NCBI GenBank assembly: GCA_944323955.1
Contig: CALUUK010000009.1
Coordinates: 1-64,000 of the forward strand
DNA length: 64,000 nt
Direction: 5' to 3'
DNA from: Candidatus Gastranaerophilales bacterium
GTDB lineage: Bacteria > Cyanobacteriota > Vampirovibrionia > Gastranaerophilales > Gastranaerophilaceae
A program made the position numbers and the translations under genes. Under the pieces are notes generated by a model that ran no database searches, was not told the origin of the DNA, and was given only the letters and a program-made list of their open reading frames with translations. Below are positions 25,021 to 33,991 of this stretch, in pieces; the first letter of the stretch is position 1, and each line of letters opens with the position of its first letter.

Positions 25021-25632
25021 ATGAAAAAGATTTTAATATCGGCATTATTAATTTGTATAGTTCTTACAACGACGGGTGCGGGATATATGGGCACTTTGCC
25101 GGATGTAGAAGCGGAATTCAGTTATTTACGTAAAGAAAAAACCGAAAAGGCTATGCCTGTTTATTCTATTGAAGAATTGGATAAACAAAATGAAAATGAA
25201 TTAAAAAATATTCCAAGAGAAAATGAACAGTACGTTGATATTATTATTAAAAAGGATAAGACTTCCGCTTATATAAAAGATGTAAATTCGGTTATTTTAA
25301 TATTGGAAAAGCTCAGGAAGTGCCTTAATACTGACGGAGATATACAAAAGTTTAATGCAATAGTCAGTAATCTTATTGATAATGTGTATTATATTCAGGA
25401 AGAATATAAAGATAAACCTGAAAGTAATTATTTATCATATTCGAGATTAATAACATTGTCACATGAGGCGAGAGAAACAGCTAATTTCAGAATGCAGGGG
25501 AATTTATCGGAAAATTACCTGCCTTATACTTCTAAAGGTAATATTCATACCAAAGAAAATTTGGATGCTAAGATGCAGACTCTTCTGAATAACGTGAATG
25601 AGACTCTTTTCGTACTTAAGAATTTAGAGTAA
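25021..25632 (+). CDS. Exported helical protein of unknown function
   Basis: 203 residues with a signal peptide (MKKILISALLICIVLTTTGA). The mature part is mostly charged helix; segments around 85-125 (DVNSVILILEKLRKCL, FNAIVSNLIDNVYYIQ) and 180-203 look like amphipathic helices. It contains a single cysteine in the mature region. No domain recognised. A separate promoter and probable leaderless start suggest it is transcribed alone. Confidence 0.7.
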   Translation: MKKILISALLICIVLTTTGAGYMGTLPDVEAEFSYLRKEKTEKAMPVYSIEELDKQNENELKNIPRENEQYVDIIIKKDKTSAYIKDVNSVILILEKLRKCLNTDGDIQKFNAIVSNLIDNVYYIQEEYKDKPESNYLSYSRLITLSHEARETANFRMQGNLSENYLPYTSKGNIHTKENLDAKMQTLLNNVNETLFVLKNLE

Positions 25633-25708
25633 TTATACTAAATATTAGCTTGTTGTCCGTTTATTTGTAGTAATAATTTCTCCTATATTTTAAAAAGGAG
25701 AGATTCAG

Positions 25709-26395
25709 TTGATGTTAAAAAAAATATTTATTATAGGAATCATTCTTGTTAATGTGTATTCTACGGTTTTTGCTTTTTCGGAAAATACGCTGGACGGTAT
25801 TGAAGTTTCAAGATACGGAACGTCATATGCCGGTGAAGAATTGGGCAGCAGATTAAGACGACTGGAAACGGATGTTTTTGGAATGTCTCAATCAGGAAAT
25901 GTTGATGACAGAATAAATAATCTTGCAAAGCTGACATTAAATAATCCTTATAATCAAGGATTCCGGCAATATAATGATTCATATGTTCCGAAGAAAAAAG
26001 GAATACTAAGAAGATTTTTTGACAATGTAACATCTACATTTTCAGATCCCTATGTTACGGGATATACCCCGTCTATAAATGATCTGGGCGGATACGGTTA
26101 TTCGGGTAATTTTTCGGGAAACGGATATATGAATTTCTTCAATAACGGAAGGAATAATTATTCTTTTAACAATCGGTATTTCCCTAATAATTACGGTTAC
26201 AATTATAACAGTGGCGGAAGATATAAGCATTATCCCGTAATGGGATTCAGGCCAAATAATAACGGGTTTAATCATCGTCCTTATTACAGACCGCATTATC
26301 GTCCGAATTATAACAATAATATACAGCCGTATGTTCCTACGGATGTTGTAAGAAATGTCGCAACCAGGTCAACCGTGCATATTATGCGTGACTGA
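25709..26395 (+). CDS. Exported Asn/Tyr/Gly-rich protein
   Basis: 228 residues with a signal peptide (about 1-23, ending VFA). After it comes a short helical motif GEELGSRLRRLETDVFGM and a partner DDRINNLAKL, a pattern seen in other cyanobacterial and melainabacterial exported proteins. The second half (about 110-215) is low-complexity Asn/Tyr/Gly/Pro with FNNGRNNYSFN and HYRPNYN-type runs, probably disordered and surface-exposed. TTG 25709 is 8 nt from an AAGGAG; ATG 25712 follows directly and is equally possible. A terminator follows. Confidence 0.7.
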   Translation: MMLKKIFIIGIILVNVYSTVFAFSENTLDGIEVSRYGTSYAGEELGSRLRRLETDVFGMSQSGNVDDRINNLAKLTLNNPYNQGFRQYNDSYVPKKKGILRRFFDNVTSTFSDPYVTGYTPSINDLGGYGYSGNFSGNGYMNFFNNGRNNYSFNNRYFPNNYGYNYNSGGRYKHYPVMGFRPNNNGFNHRPYYRPHYRPNYNNNIQPYVPTDVVRNVATRSTVHIMRD

Positions 26396-26408
26396 TTTTA
26401 TAAAATAA

Positions 26409-26434
26409 AAAAGAGAACCTTAATGGTTCTCTTT
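26409..26434. terminator. Bidirectional intrinsic terminator between convergent genes
   Basis: AAAGAGAACC / GGTTCTCTTT with a TTAAT loop, flanked by A and T tracts. It serves the 25709 gene on the plus strand and probably rpsR on the minus strand. Confidence 0.8.
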
Positions 26435-26455
26435 ATCATTTCAATTATTATTTAA

Positions 26456-26689
26456 TTATGATTCAAATACATAACAAAGAAGAGATGCTTCTCTTGCTTT
26501 TTTAACAGCTTTTGCAAGCATTCTCTGGTGTTCTGCGCAAGTACCCGTTATTCTTCTGGGAAGAATTTTGCCTGCTTCTGTTAAGTATTTTCTTAATTTT
26601 TGGGCGTCTTTGTAATCGATTTCTTCGATTTTATCAGCACAAAAACTGCAATTTTTACGTTTTTTCTTGTCTAATTGTTCTCTTGCCAT
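26456..26689 (-). CDS. rpsR: 30S ribosomal protein S18
   Basis: 77 residues, normal S18 length, with the N-terminal CSFC zinc-type pair (residues 14-17) seen in some bacterial S18 proteins, then [30 protein letters not shown], the S18 core. It binds S6 in the platform of the small subunit. It is the last gene of the conserved rpsF-ssb-rpsR unit. Confidence 0.97.
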   Translation of the reverse strand: MAREQLDKKKRKNCSFCADKIEEIDYKDAQKLRKYLTEAGKILPRRITGTCAEHQRMLAKAVKKAREASLLCYVFES

Positions 26690-26722
26690 TATATTTCCCT
26701 TTTCTTTCTATTGCTTTTATGT

Positions 26723-27127
26723 TTAAAACGGAATTTCTTCTTCTCCGATTAAGATGTCTTCAGATTCAACTTCTGAAAATTTAACTACATCCTGAGATTT
26801 TGCTTTTTCTGTTTGCGGTCTTGCTTCTGATGTTGACGAAATAACTTCAAAACTTGATAAATCTATTTCCATAACTTTTTTTTCGCTGCCGTCTTCTGAT
26901 TGAAAACTTGAGATTTGAAGTCTTCCTTCCGCAACAATTTTATCGTTTTTGGAAACTGAATTTTCAACTGTTTCTGCAAGATTGCCTCTTGCAACAACCC
27001 TTACCAATGATTGTTCTTTTTCGTCAATATTCAGGGTAAAAGAAGTGACAGGTATATTGTTGCCTGTAAATCTTTTTTCCGGATTTCTGTAAACCGTACC
27101 TGAAATTACCGCTTTTGCTATCGACAT
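26723..27127 (-). CDS. ssb: Single-stranded DNA-binding protein
   Basis: 134 residues: an OB fold in the N-terminal 100 residues (SGTVYRNPEKRF, VTSFTLNIDEK, VVARGNLAETV), then an acidic tail ending EDILIGEEEIPF. The terminal (D/E)xIPF tip is the site where partner repair and replication proteins bind. It is encoded between the S6 and S18 genes, the usual bacterial arrangement. Confidence 0.94.
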   Translation of the reverse strand: MSIAKAVISGTVYRNPEKRFTGNNIPVTSFTLNIDEKEQSLVRVVARGNLAETVENSVSKNDKIVAEGRLQISSFQSEDGSEKKVMEIDLSSFEVISSTSEARPQTEKAKSQDVVKFSEVESEDILIGEEEIPF

Positions 27128-27142
27128 TATTTTCTCCGATTC

Positions 27143-27439
27143 TTACGCTTTAACTTCAGAAGTTTCAAGAAGCATAACTCTTAATACATTTTCGTTAAGT
27201 CTTAACTGTCTTCTGATTTTTTCTACCTGATTCGGTTCCATTTCAAATGTTTGAACTGCAAAGTAACCGTCTCTGTATTTTTGTATGTCGTATGATAATT
27301 TCTTTCTTCCCATTTTATCTGTTGAAAGAACTTTACCGTCTAATGCGGTAATAGCTTCTTCAATTTTTGCAACAAGTTTATCATATTCTTCCGAATCAAT
27401 ATTCGGTTTAATTATTGATAATAATTCGTATTTTCTCAA
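27143..27439 (-). CDS. rpsF: 30S ribosomal protein S6
   Basis: 98 residues with the S6 signature: the YELLSIIKPN first strand, GKVLSTDKMGRKKLSYDIQKYRDGYF and a C-terminal NENVLRVMLLE strand. It pairs with S18. It is the first gene of the unit and has an AAGGAG Shine-Dalgarno. The start is TTG at 27439 or the equivalent first codon. Confidence 0.96.
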   Translation of the reverse strand: MRKYELLSIIKPNIDSEEYDKLVAKIEEAITALDGKVLSTDKMGRKKLSYDIQKYRDGYFAVQTFEMEPNQVEKIRRQLRLNENVLRVMLLETSEVKA

Positions 27440-27539
27440 TTTTATTCTCCTTGACTTATATATCTATTCAAAAATTAATATATCATGAACATTTTTAAAT
27501 ACAATCATTGAAAGTTTTTATGTTAAAATTTGTTGTGCG

Positions 27540-28571
27540 ATGGAAAAATTTTTATTAATCGGAAAAAATCTCGAAGATATTGAAAAATTTATGATTGAAA
27601 ATAATCAATCTAAATTCAGGGCAAAGCAGCTTTATAATTGGCTTTATTTAAAATCTGCCGATAATTTTGATAAGATGAGCGACCTTTCTGTCTCTGTAAG
27701 GGAACTTTTAAAAGAAAAAACAAGAATCTGCTCAGTTGTGTTGAAAGAAAAACAAGTCAGTAAAGATTCTACGATGAAATTTCTTTTTGAGCTTGAGGAC
27801 GGTAATTATGTTGAGGCTGTTTTAATGCGCTTTGATAACAGAGCAAATCTTACCGCATGTATCAGCACCCAGGTTGGATGTCCTATGGGATGCAGTTTCT
27901 GTGCCACGGCAAAATTAGGTTTTAAAAGAAATTTGACAGTGTCCGAGATAATACAGCAAATATTTCTGATACAGGCAAATACGGGATTAAAAGTTACTAA
28001 TATTGTTTATATGGGGCAGGGTGAGCCGCTTTTAAATTTTGATAATTTGATTTCTTCAATAAAAATTTTCAGGGAACAATTTCAGATAGGTGCAAGAAGA
28101 ATTACGGTTTCAACGTGCGGTATAATTCCTCAAATTAATAAACTTGCAGAAATGAACTTTCAATCAACACTTGCGATATCTTTGCATGCACCCGATAATG
28201 ACATAAGAAAAAAAATAATGCCGGTTTCAAAGAAATACCCGTTTGACGAACTTATTAAGGCTCTTAAATCATACACCCAAAAAACAGGAAGACGTGTAAC
28301 GGTTGAATATGTACTGATAGGCGGAATTAATGACTCACTGGAGGATGCAAAAAAATTAGCTTTTGCTATAGCGAAGTTAAAAAGTAATGTAAATCTTATT
28401 GTTTATAATACTCATGAAAAAAGTGATTATAAAAAACCTTCAAAAGAGAACATTATGAAATTCAAATATATTTTGGAGGCCTCCGGGAAAAAAGTTACCA
28501 TAAGGCTTGAAAGAGGCGCTGATATTGATGCCGCGTGCGGTCAACTGAGCTCAAAGATGAACACAAAATGA
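27540..28571 (+). CDS. rlmN: 23S rRNA / tRNA adenine-C2 methyltransferase RlmN
   Basis: 343 residues. The radical SAM CxxxCxxC is in GCPMGCSFCATAK, YMGQGEPLLN is the SAM-binding GGE equivalent, SLHAPDNDIR is conserved, and the C-terminal DAACGQL carries the methyl-carrying cysteine. It methylates A2503 of 23S rRNA and A37 of some tRNAs by the dual-radical SAM mechanism. The ATG has no Shine-Dalgarno and lies 10 nt after a TAAAAT. Confidence 0.96.
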   Translation: MEKFLLIGKNLEDIEKFMIENNQSKFRAKQLYNWLYLKSADNFDKMSDLSVSVRELLKEKTRICSVVLKEKQVSKDSTMKFLFELEDGNYVEAVLMRFDNRANLTACISTQVGCPMGCSFCATAKLGFKRNLTVSEIIQQIFLIQANTGLKVTNIVYMGQGEPLLNFDNLISSIKIFREQFQIGARRITVSTCGIIPQINKLAEMNFQSTLAISLHAPDNDIRKKIMPVSKKYPFDELIKALKSYTQKTGRRVTVEYVLIGGINDSLEDAKKLAFAIAKLKSNVNLIVYNTHEKSDYKKPSKENIMKFKYILEASGKKVTIRLERGADIDAACGQLSSKMNTK

Positions 28572-28744
28572 ACCACGTAAAAATTTTTAATCAAATCACT
28601 TGTATTATTTAAATTTTTAGAGTAAAATTATTTTGTCAAGGTAGAATTAATTTATCTAATCAACATTATATTTTTGTTTAACAAGAGCAAATACCCTAAT
28701 TGGAGAGAGATACTGTTTTGCTTTAGAAAAAAGGGGCACATCAT

Positions 28745-29623
28745 ATGTATGTAAATAAGTGTATTAAATGCGGAGCCGAATTTGAGACAAAAAATCCAAA
28801 ACGTGTAATTTGTCCTAATTGTTTGTATTCGGATAAAAAATATACCGAAGAGTTGTCGCAGGAGGCTCAAAATCAAACTTCATCCGCCGGTGAACAACAA
28901 GAATCAGTTCCAAAAATGAATTCCTATTCATATGACAACGGAGAAGAAAGACCCCCAAGAAACTTTAACAGAAATGACCGTCAGGGATACAGCAGAAATG
29001 ACAGGGGGGAAAGACCCCAATATAACCGCAGTCAGGGACAACGTTATAATAACAGAGATAACAGAAACGGCTATCAAAGACCATACGGAAACAATAATAA
29101 CAGATTTAACCGAAATGACGGTAACCAGACAAGACGTTTTAACAATAACAGAGCAGGCGGATTTTCAAGACCCAGACCCGGCGGAAATAAACCAAAACCG
29201 CAAAGACAAAAACAATTATTAGTCAGCAAAGAGCAAATTGAACAAATAGAAATTCTTTATAAAAAAGCGCTCCCGCTGCCTAATCCGGATATTCATGAAA
29301 TTATCGGACAGGCAATAGGTTTGGAACCGAGAAAAGTTTTCTTCGGTATTAACCTTATAAGACAAAAACTAATGCTTCCTAAACTGCCTTTCCCGAAAAG
29401 AAAACTGGCAGTTTCTCCGGATCAATTGTTTGCGATAAAAAATCTTTATGAACCTTTGCTGCCTCTTCCTCCTATAGGCTGCCATAAAATAATAGCGGCT
29501 CAGTTAAGAATGGACGAATGGAGAGTTCACGTAGGCATCGGCCTTATCAGAAAACAGATGGGGCTTGACAGATGGAATCAGGAACGTGAAGATGCTCCTG
29601 CCGAATATAAAAAGACTAAATAA
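28745..29623 (+). CDS. Zinc-ribbon, Arg/Asn/Gly-rich protein with tandem C-terminal repeats
   Basis: 292 residues in three parts. A zinc ribbon has Cys6, Cys9, Cys23 and Cys26 (CIKCG...CPNC). Residues 58-155 form a low-complexity Arg/Asn/Gly/Tyr region with YSRNDRGERPQYNRSQGQRY-type runs, like RGG nucleic acid-binding linkers. Two copies of a ~58-residue helical repeat (about 165-222 and 223-281) share a (V)S.(E/D)Q(I/L)..I..LY..(A/L)LPLP core and an end I(G)LIR(Q/K)(K/Q)(L/M). It lies between rlmN and rimM-trmD, so an RNA or ribosome role is likely. I do not recognise a named family. Confidence 0.7.
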   Translation: MYVNKCIKCGAEFETKNPKRVICPNCLYSDKKYTEELSQEAQNQTSSAGEQQESVPKMNSYSYDNGEERPPRNFNRNDRQGYSRNDRGERPQYNRSQGQRYNNRDNRNGYQRPYGNNNNRFNRNDGNQTRRFNNNRAGGFSRPRPGGNKPKPQRQKQLLVSKEQIEQIEILYKKALPLPNPDIHEIIGQAIGLEPRKVFFGINLIRQKLMLPKLPFPKRKLAVSPDQLFAIKNLYEPLLPLPPIGCHKIIAAQLRMDEWRVHVGIGLIRKQMGLDRWNQEREDAPAEYKKTK

Positions 29624-29625
29624 CA

Positions 29626-30141
29626 ATGGGCGATAATTTATTATCTGTTGCGAAAATACTGAATTTTCACGGGATTAAAGGCGAAGCCAAACTCGGATTT
29701 ACAAAAGGAAGAGAAAAGCAAATAGAGTCTTTGAAAAAGGTTTTTGTGCTTAAAAACGGTGAATATACCGAGTTAAATGTATCATCCGTCAGATTCCATA
29801 AACATTTTGCAATTATTAAATTTAAAGAATTTTTAACGGTAAATGATGTTGAAGAGTATAAAGGCTGTGATATTTTTCTGCAGAAAGAAATAGTAGAAGA
29901 ACATCTTGATGATGATGAATATCTTATAAATGATTTAATCGGTATGGATGTATATGATGAAGACGGATGCTGCGTCGGTGTTGTTACTGCTATCGGTGAA
30001 AATCTTGCCAATGATTTGTTATCAGTAAAAGATAATAACGGACGTGAACATCTGGTTCCTTTTGTAAAAGAACTTGTTCCGGTCGTAGATATGACCAATA
30101 AAAAAATAGTAATAAATAATATTGAGGGGCTTATAATTTGA
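29626..30141 (+). CDS. rimM: Ribosome maturation factor RimM
   Basis: 171 residues: an N-terminal RimM barrel (VAKILNFHGIKGEAKLGF, corresponding to the GxxGlrGevkv motif) and a C-terminal PRC-barrel (DLIGMDVYDEDGCCVGVV, HLVPFVKELVPVVD). It assists 16S rRNA head-domain maturation through S19. Its ATG is 2 bp after the preceding gene's stop and its TGA overlaps the TTG of trmD, so it is co-translated with both. Confidence 0.94.
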   Translation: MGDNLLSVAKILNFHGIKGEAKLGFTKGREKQIESLKKVFVLKNGEYTELNVSSVRFHKHFAIIKFKEFLTVNDVEEYKGCDIFLQKEIVEEHLDDDEYLINDLIGMDVYDEDGCCVGVVTAIGENLANDLLSVKDNNGREHLVPFVKELVPVVDMTNKKIVINNIEGLII

Positions 30142-30878
30142 GGTTTGATGTTTTAACTCTTTTTCCGCAAACACTCATTGATGCTTGTAATTACAGTATA
30201 ATAAAACGTGCTTCTGACGAAAATTATATTGAGGTTAATGCAGTCAATCCTCGTGATTATACACTTGATAAACACAGAAAAGTTGATGATACACCTTATG
30301 GCGGCGGAGCGGGAATGCTTTTGTCATGCCAGCCTTATCTGGACGCATTGAAATCTGTTGATAAATGCGCAAAAACAAAGACAATTATTATGTCTCCCCG
30401 AGGAACGGTCTTTAATCAGCAAATGGCTAAAGAGTATGCGTGTTTGGACCAGCTTATAATAATTTGCGGACATTACGAAGGTTTTGATGAGAGAATAATA
30501 GAACTTTCAGGAGCACAAGAAGTTTCTTTGGGAGATTTTGTAATGACAGGCGGAGAGTTTCCGGCATTATGCATAATTGATAGTGTTACCCGTTTGATTA
30601 AAGGTGTTCTGGGTGATGAGGAGTCTTTTGAATATGATTCTCACTATGACGGATTATTGGAACATCCTCACTATACAAAACCCAGAGAGTATGGCGGACT
30701 GGCTGTTCCTGAAGTGCTTTTGTCCGGTAATCATGAAAAAATAGCCATATGGCGCAGGTTAGAACAGTTTAAAATGACACAGAAAAGAAGACCCGATATG
30801 TTCGCGCGTTTTATAAACTCCGAATTGAGTGATTTTGATAAGAAGCTGTTAAAAGAATATGAAGATATGCAGCATTAA
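30138..30878 (+). CDS. trmD: tRNA (guanine-N1)-methyltransferase TrmD
   Basis: 246 residues with the SPOUT trefoil-knot motifs: DDTPYGGGAGML, GHYEGFDERI, SLGDFVMTGGE and a C-terminal TKPREYGGLAVPEVLLSGNH. It methylates G37 of tRNA. It starts at TTG 30138, which overlaps the rimM TGA by 4 bases; MRFDVLTLFP is the standard TrmD beginning, so the TTG start is well supported. Confidence 0.96.
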   Translation: MRFDVLTLFPQTLIDACNYSIIKRASDENYIEVNAVNPRDYTLDKHRKVDDTPYGGGAGMLLSCQPYLDALKSVDKCAKTKTIIMSPRGTVFNQQMAKEYACLDQLIIICGHYEGFDERIIELSGAQEVSLGDFVMTGGEFPALCIIDSVTRLIKGVLGDEESFEYDSHYDGLLEHPHYTKPREYGGLAVPEVLLSGNHEKIAIWRRLEQFKMTQKRRPDMFARFINSELSDFDKKLLKEYEDMQH

Positions 30879-30896
30879 AAATAAAAAATCATATTT

Positions 30897-30925
30897 TTGT
30901 ATTTAAATTATCTTTAATTTATAAT
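30897..30925 (+). promoter_or_regulatory. Promoter of the alcohol dehydrogenase pair
   Basis: TTGTAT (30897-30902), a 17 bp spacer and TATAAT (30920-30925). ATG 30936 is 10 nt after the -10, leaving a leader of only a few nucleotides and no Shine-Dalgarno. Confidence 0.55.
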
Positions 30926-30935
30926 TATTACTATT

Positions 30936-31946
30936 ATGAAAGCAGCCGTATTAGAAAATAATAAATTTATAATAAAAGATGTTGAAAAACCCTCTCTTTC
31001 CGGGGAAAGAATCGGTGCAATAGTTAAGGTTGCAGGCTGCGGATTATGCGGCAGCGATATAGTTAAAATTCGAAACGGGCAAGCGAAAACAGGTGACGTT
31101 CTCGGGCATGAAGTTGTAGGGGAAATTGTTGAAATAAATTCAGGCACAAATTTTGCCGTCGGTTCAAAGATAGTACTAGGACACCATGTTCCATGTTTTA
31201 ATTGTGTATATTGCTGGGGTGAAAACTATTCAATGTGTCGTCATTTTAAATCAACTAATATCCGTCCCGGCGGGTTTGCCCAATATATTTATGTGTCTGA
31301 AGAACATCTTCAAAATACGGTTTTTAATGTTAATTTAAATCTTACTGATGTTGAAGCATCTTTCACGGAACCCCTTGCTTGCTGTATAAGAGCAGTAAAA
31401 CGTGCAGGAATTAAAGATGAAGCAAAATGTCTTGTAATCGGTCTGGGCTCTATAGGAATAGTAATGGGCGAAGCGTTAAAAGCCTTCGGACATAAACCTT
31501 CCGGTTGTGATATTCTGGAAGAACGTTGTATATTCGCAAAAGAATACGGGTTTGAAAATACTTTTATTTCTAAAAATGAAGAAGAAACTTTATCTGCTAT
31601 GAGAAAGTATACTTCATGCGGATTTGATGTGATTTTTCTTACTGCGGGAGCGGCTAAAACTTTGGATTTTGCGGTTAAAGCTGCCAGAGACGGAGCAAAA
31701 ATCGTTGTTTTCTCCAGTGTTAGGGATTCTTCCGGTTTTCAAAACAATGAAATATATTACAGAGAACTTACAGTGATGGGAAGTTATTCTCCTTCACCTA
31801 TGGATTTGGAAGATTCCATACATTTAATTGAACAGAAAAAAGTTAAAGTTTCGGGCTTATCAAAAGTATATAATCTTGAACAATTAAATGAAGCCGTCGA
31901 AGATACACTGTCAAATAAAATAATGAAGGCATTTATTAAAATATGA
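30936..31946 (+). CDS. Zinc-dependent alcohol dehydrogenase family (MDR) protein
   Basis: 336 residues. Catalytic zinc ligands are Cys38, His58 and Glu59 (GCGLCGSD, LGHEVVGE); structural zinc ligands are Cys87, Cys90, Cys93 and Cys101. A Rossmann motif VIGLGSIGIVMGEAL binds NAD(P). Family members oxidise polyols, threonine or sugar alcohols; the substrate is not clear here. It overlaps the next MDR gene by 4 bp (ATGA), so the two form a tandem co-translated pair, possibly acting on successive steps or as hetero-oligomers. Confidence 0.88.
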   Translation: MKAAVLENNKFIIKDVEKPSLSGERIGAIVKVAGCGLCGSDIVKIRNGQAKTGDVLGHEVVGEIVEINSGTNFAVGSKIVLGHHVPCFNCVYCWGENYSMCRHFKSTNIRPGGFAQYIYVSEEHLQNTVFNVNLNLTDVEASFTEPLACCIRAVKRAGIKDEAKCLVIGLGSIGIVMGEALKAFGHKPSGCDILEERCIFAKEYGFENTFISKNEEETLSAMRKYTSCGFDVIFLTAGAAKTLDFAVKAARDGAKIVVFSSVRDSSGFQNNEIYYRELTVMGSYSPSPMDLEDSIHLIEQKKVKVSGLSKVYNLEQLNEAVEDTLSNKIMKAFIKI

Positions 31947-32980
31947 AGATGAAAGCGTTACGCTACTATTCACCTTTAAATGTAGAATTTGAAGAGGTGG
32001 AAATAAAAGATCCGAAAGAAGGAGAAGTGCAGGTAAAAGTAATGGCAGCCCTTACCTGCGGCACTGATGTTAAAACCTACCGGAGAGGACATCCTGTTTT
32101 GATAAAAAAAGTTCCGTCAGGATTCGGGCATGAATTTTCCGGAATAATAACCAAAGTAGGTAAAAATGTTATGGGCTTTAATGTCGGAGACAGGGTTGTT
32201 GCCGCAAATTCAGCACCTTGCGGAGAGTGTTTTTTCTGCCGCAGGGGAGATTATAATTTGTGTGAGAATCTTGAGTTCTTAAACGGAGCGTATGCCGAAT
32301 ATATAAATATTCCCAAATCTATTGTAAAAAGAAATCTGCTTCATCTGCCGGATAATTTAAGTTTTGAAAAAGCGGCATTTGCAGAGCCATTGGCAAATGT
32401 TGTGCACGGAGTTGCTAAAACAGGTATAAAACCGGGGCAAACGGTAGGTGTTGTCGGTATAGGTCCTATAGGTTTAATGTTTGTTAAACTTGCAAAGTTA
32501 AAAGGCGCAAGAGTTATTGCGGCAGGCAGAAATCCTCTTAAACTTCAACTGGCAAGAGATTTTGGCGGTGCTGATGAGGTGATTGATTTAAATAAATATA
32601 AAAATCCCGAAAAAATATTTCTTAATTTTTCCGATGAAAAAAAGGGTCTGGATGTTGCTGTTGAATGTGTCGGATTGCCCGAAATATGGGAGAGAATGTT
32701 TACGTTTGTAAGAAGAGGCGGAACCGTCCATCTTTTTGGAGGATGCAAGCAGGGGACGGCTATTTCTATAGATACGAGAAGGCTTCATTATGATGAAATA
32801 AAAGTTTTAAGCATTTTTCATCATACCCCCCAGTACTTTAGAGAGGCTCTCAGTCTTATTGCGCAGAATGAAGTTCCGGTTGAAAAATTAATTACCGAAA
32901 CATTGCCTCTTGAAAGAACGGAAGAAGGCTTAATAAAACATATGAACGGGCGTGCCGTTAAAGTTTTAATAAAACCTTAA
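31943..32980 (+). CDS. Zinc-dependent alcohol dehydrogenase family (MDR) protein, second of a pair
   Basis: 345 residues. Catalytic zinc residues are Cys39, His63 and Glu64 (TCGTDVKTY, GHEFSGII); structural cysteines are 93, 96, 99 and 107. The cofactor loop is GVVGIGPIGLMFVKLA. The CGTD form and the RRGGTVHLFGG segment resemble sorbitol, threonine or scyllo-inosamine dehydrogenase-like enzymes. It is not a recent duplicate of its neighbour; identity looks low outside the motifs. Substrate unknown. Confidence 0.88.
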   Translation: MKMKALRYYSPLNVEFEEVEIKDPKEGEVQVKVMAALTCGTDVKTYRRGHPVLIKKVPSGFGHEFSGIITKVGKNVMGFNVGDRVVAANSAPCGECFFCRRGDYNLCENLEFLNGAYAEYINIPKSIVKRNLLHLPDNLSFEKAAFAEPLANVVHGVAKTGIKPGQTVGVVGIGPIGLMFVKLAKLKGARVIAAGRNPLKLQLARDFGGADEVIDLNKYKNPEKIFLNFSDEKKGLDVAVECVGLPEIWERMFTFVRRGGTVHLFGGCKQGTAISIDTRRLHYDEIKVLSIFHHTPQYFREALSLIAQNEVPVEKLITETLPLERTEEGLIKHMNGRAVKVLIKP

Positions 32981-33019
32981 TTTTTATAGTATAATGACTA
33001 TATCTGACGGAATTATGTT

Positions 33020-33991
33020 ATGGAAAATCTTTTTTTAGAACTTAAAAATAAAATAACTGAAGCAGAAAGTATCATTATTTTTTCCCATGTTAATCCTGAT
33101 GGAGATACTCTGGGGTCAAATCTTGCTTTAAACTTAATGATAGAAAAATATTTCGGGAAGAAAGCAGACAGTGTTTTTGTCGGAACCTTGCCTAATTTAT
33201 ATTCATATCTGCCTGAATTTTCAAGATTTCAAAATATTGATGATATTGATAAAAGTAAAAAGTATGATCTTGCAATAGCTGTTGATGTTGCATCAAAAGA
33301 CAGAATGGTCACAGCTGTACAGTTGTTTGATAATGCCGGATTTAAGGCTAATATAGACCATCATGTTACAAATATAGGTTATGGTGATTTAAATATAATA
33401 GACGGTAATGCCGCTTGTGTCGGAATGATTCTGAACAGAATGTTTAAAAAATGGGATATGCCTCTTAATCTTGATATTGCAAGATGTCTTTATACTTCTT
33501 TAATGACGGATACAGGATGCTTTAAATATGATAATACATCTCCCGAGGCTTTTCTTATGGGTGCAGAATTAGTTGGCTGCGGAGTTTCTCCGAACAAAGA
33601 ATACAGGGCTTGTTATGAAACTAAACCTCAATCAATGGTTCAATTTCAGGCTTATATAGTTTGTAATACCGTTTTTTATAATGACGGAAAAATAGCCTTT
33701 TCTAAGGTTACAAGAAATGATATGAGCAAATTTAATGCGGAAGATGATTATACAGAAGGTATTGTTGAAGTATTGAGAAGCTCTAAAAATGTTGAAGTTG
33801 CGGCAATATTGAAAGAGACAAAAGAAGGTTATACCAAAGTCAGTTTGAGAAGTAAAAGTCTTGATTTGACACCTGTTGTAATGGATTTTGGCGGCGGCGG
33901 ACACAAATACTCTGCCGGCTGCACCATAAAAAAGCCTATAGCTATTGCTTTTGATAAATTGTTAAAACGTGTTCAAAGTGAAATAAAATGA
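33020..33991 (+). CDS. nrnA: DHH-family phosphoesterase, NrnA-like (oligoribonuclease / pAp phosphatase)
   Basis: 323 residues with both NrnA domains: DHH (FSHVNPDGDTLGS with His23, Asp27, Asp29; AVDVA; NIDHHVTN; LMTDTGCF) and DHHA1 with the nucleotide-binding GGGGHKYSAGC near the end. It degrades very short RNA and adenosine 3',5'-bisphosphate. It overlaps the downstream YihY-type gene by 4 bp (ATGA). Confidence 0.9.
   Translation: MENLFLELKNKITEAESIIIFSHVNPDGDTLGSNLALNLMIEKYFGKKADSVFVGTLPNLYSYLPEFSRFQNIDDIDKSKKYDLAIAVDVASKDRMVTAVQLFDNAGFKANIDHHVTNIGYGDLNIIDGNAACVGMILNRMFKKWDMPLNLDIARCLYTSLMTDTGCFKYDNTSPEAFLMGAELVGCGVSPNKEYRACYETKPQSMVQFQAYIVCNTVFYNDGKIAFSKVTRNDMSKFNAEDDYTEGIVEVLRSSKNVEVAAILKETKEGYTKVSLRSKSLDLTPVVMDFGGGGHKYSAGCTIKKPIAIAFDKLLKRVQSEIK

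Noticed and set aside
26042-26296. Open frame opposite the Asn/Tyr/Gly-rich exported protein gene
   Set aside because: It is a by-product of the low-complexity codon pattern on the other strand, with no ribosome site, and is rich in Ile/Val/Arg without any domain.
28932-29222. Frame-shifted ORF inside the zinc-ribbon protein
   Set aside because: It reads the repetitive Arg/Asn/Gly region in another frame, giving a Thr/Glu-rich repeat with no start signal.
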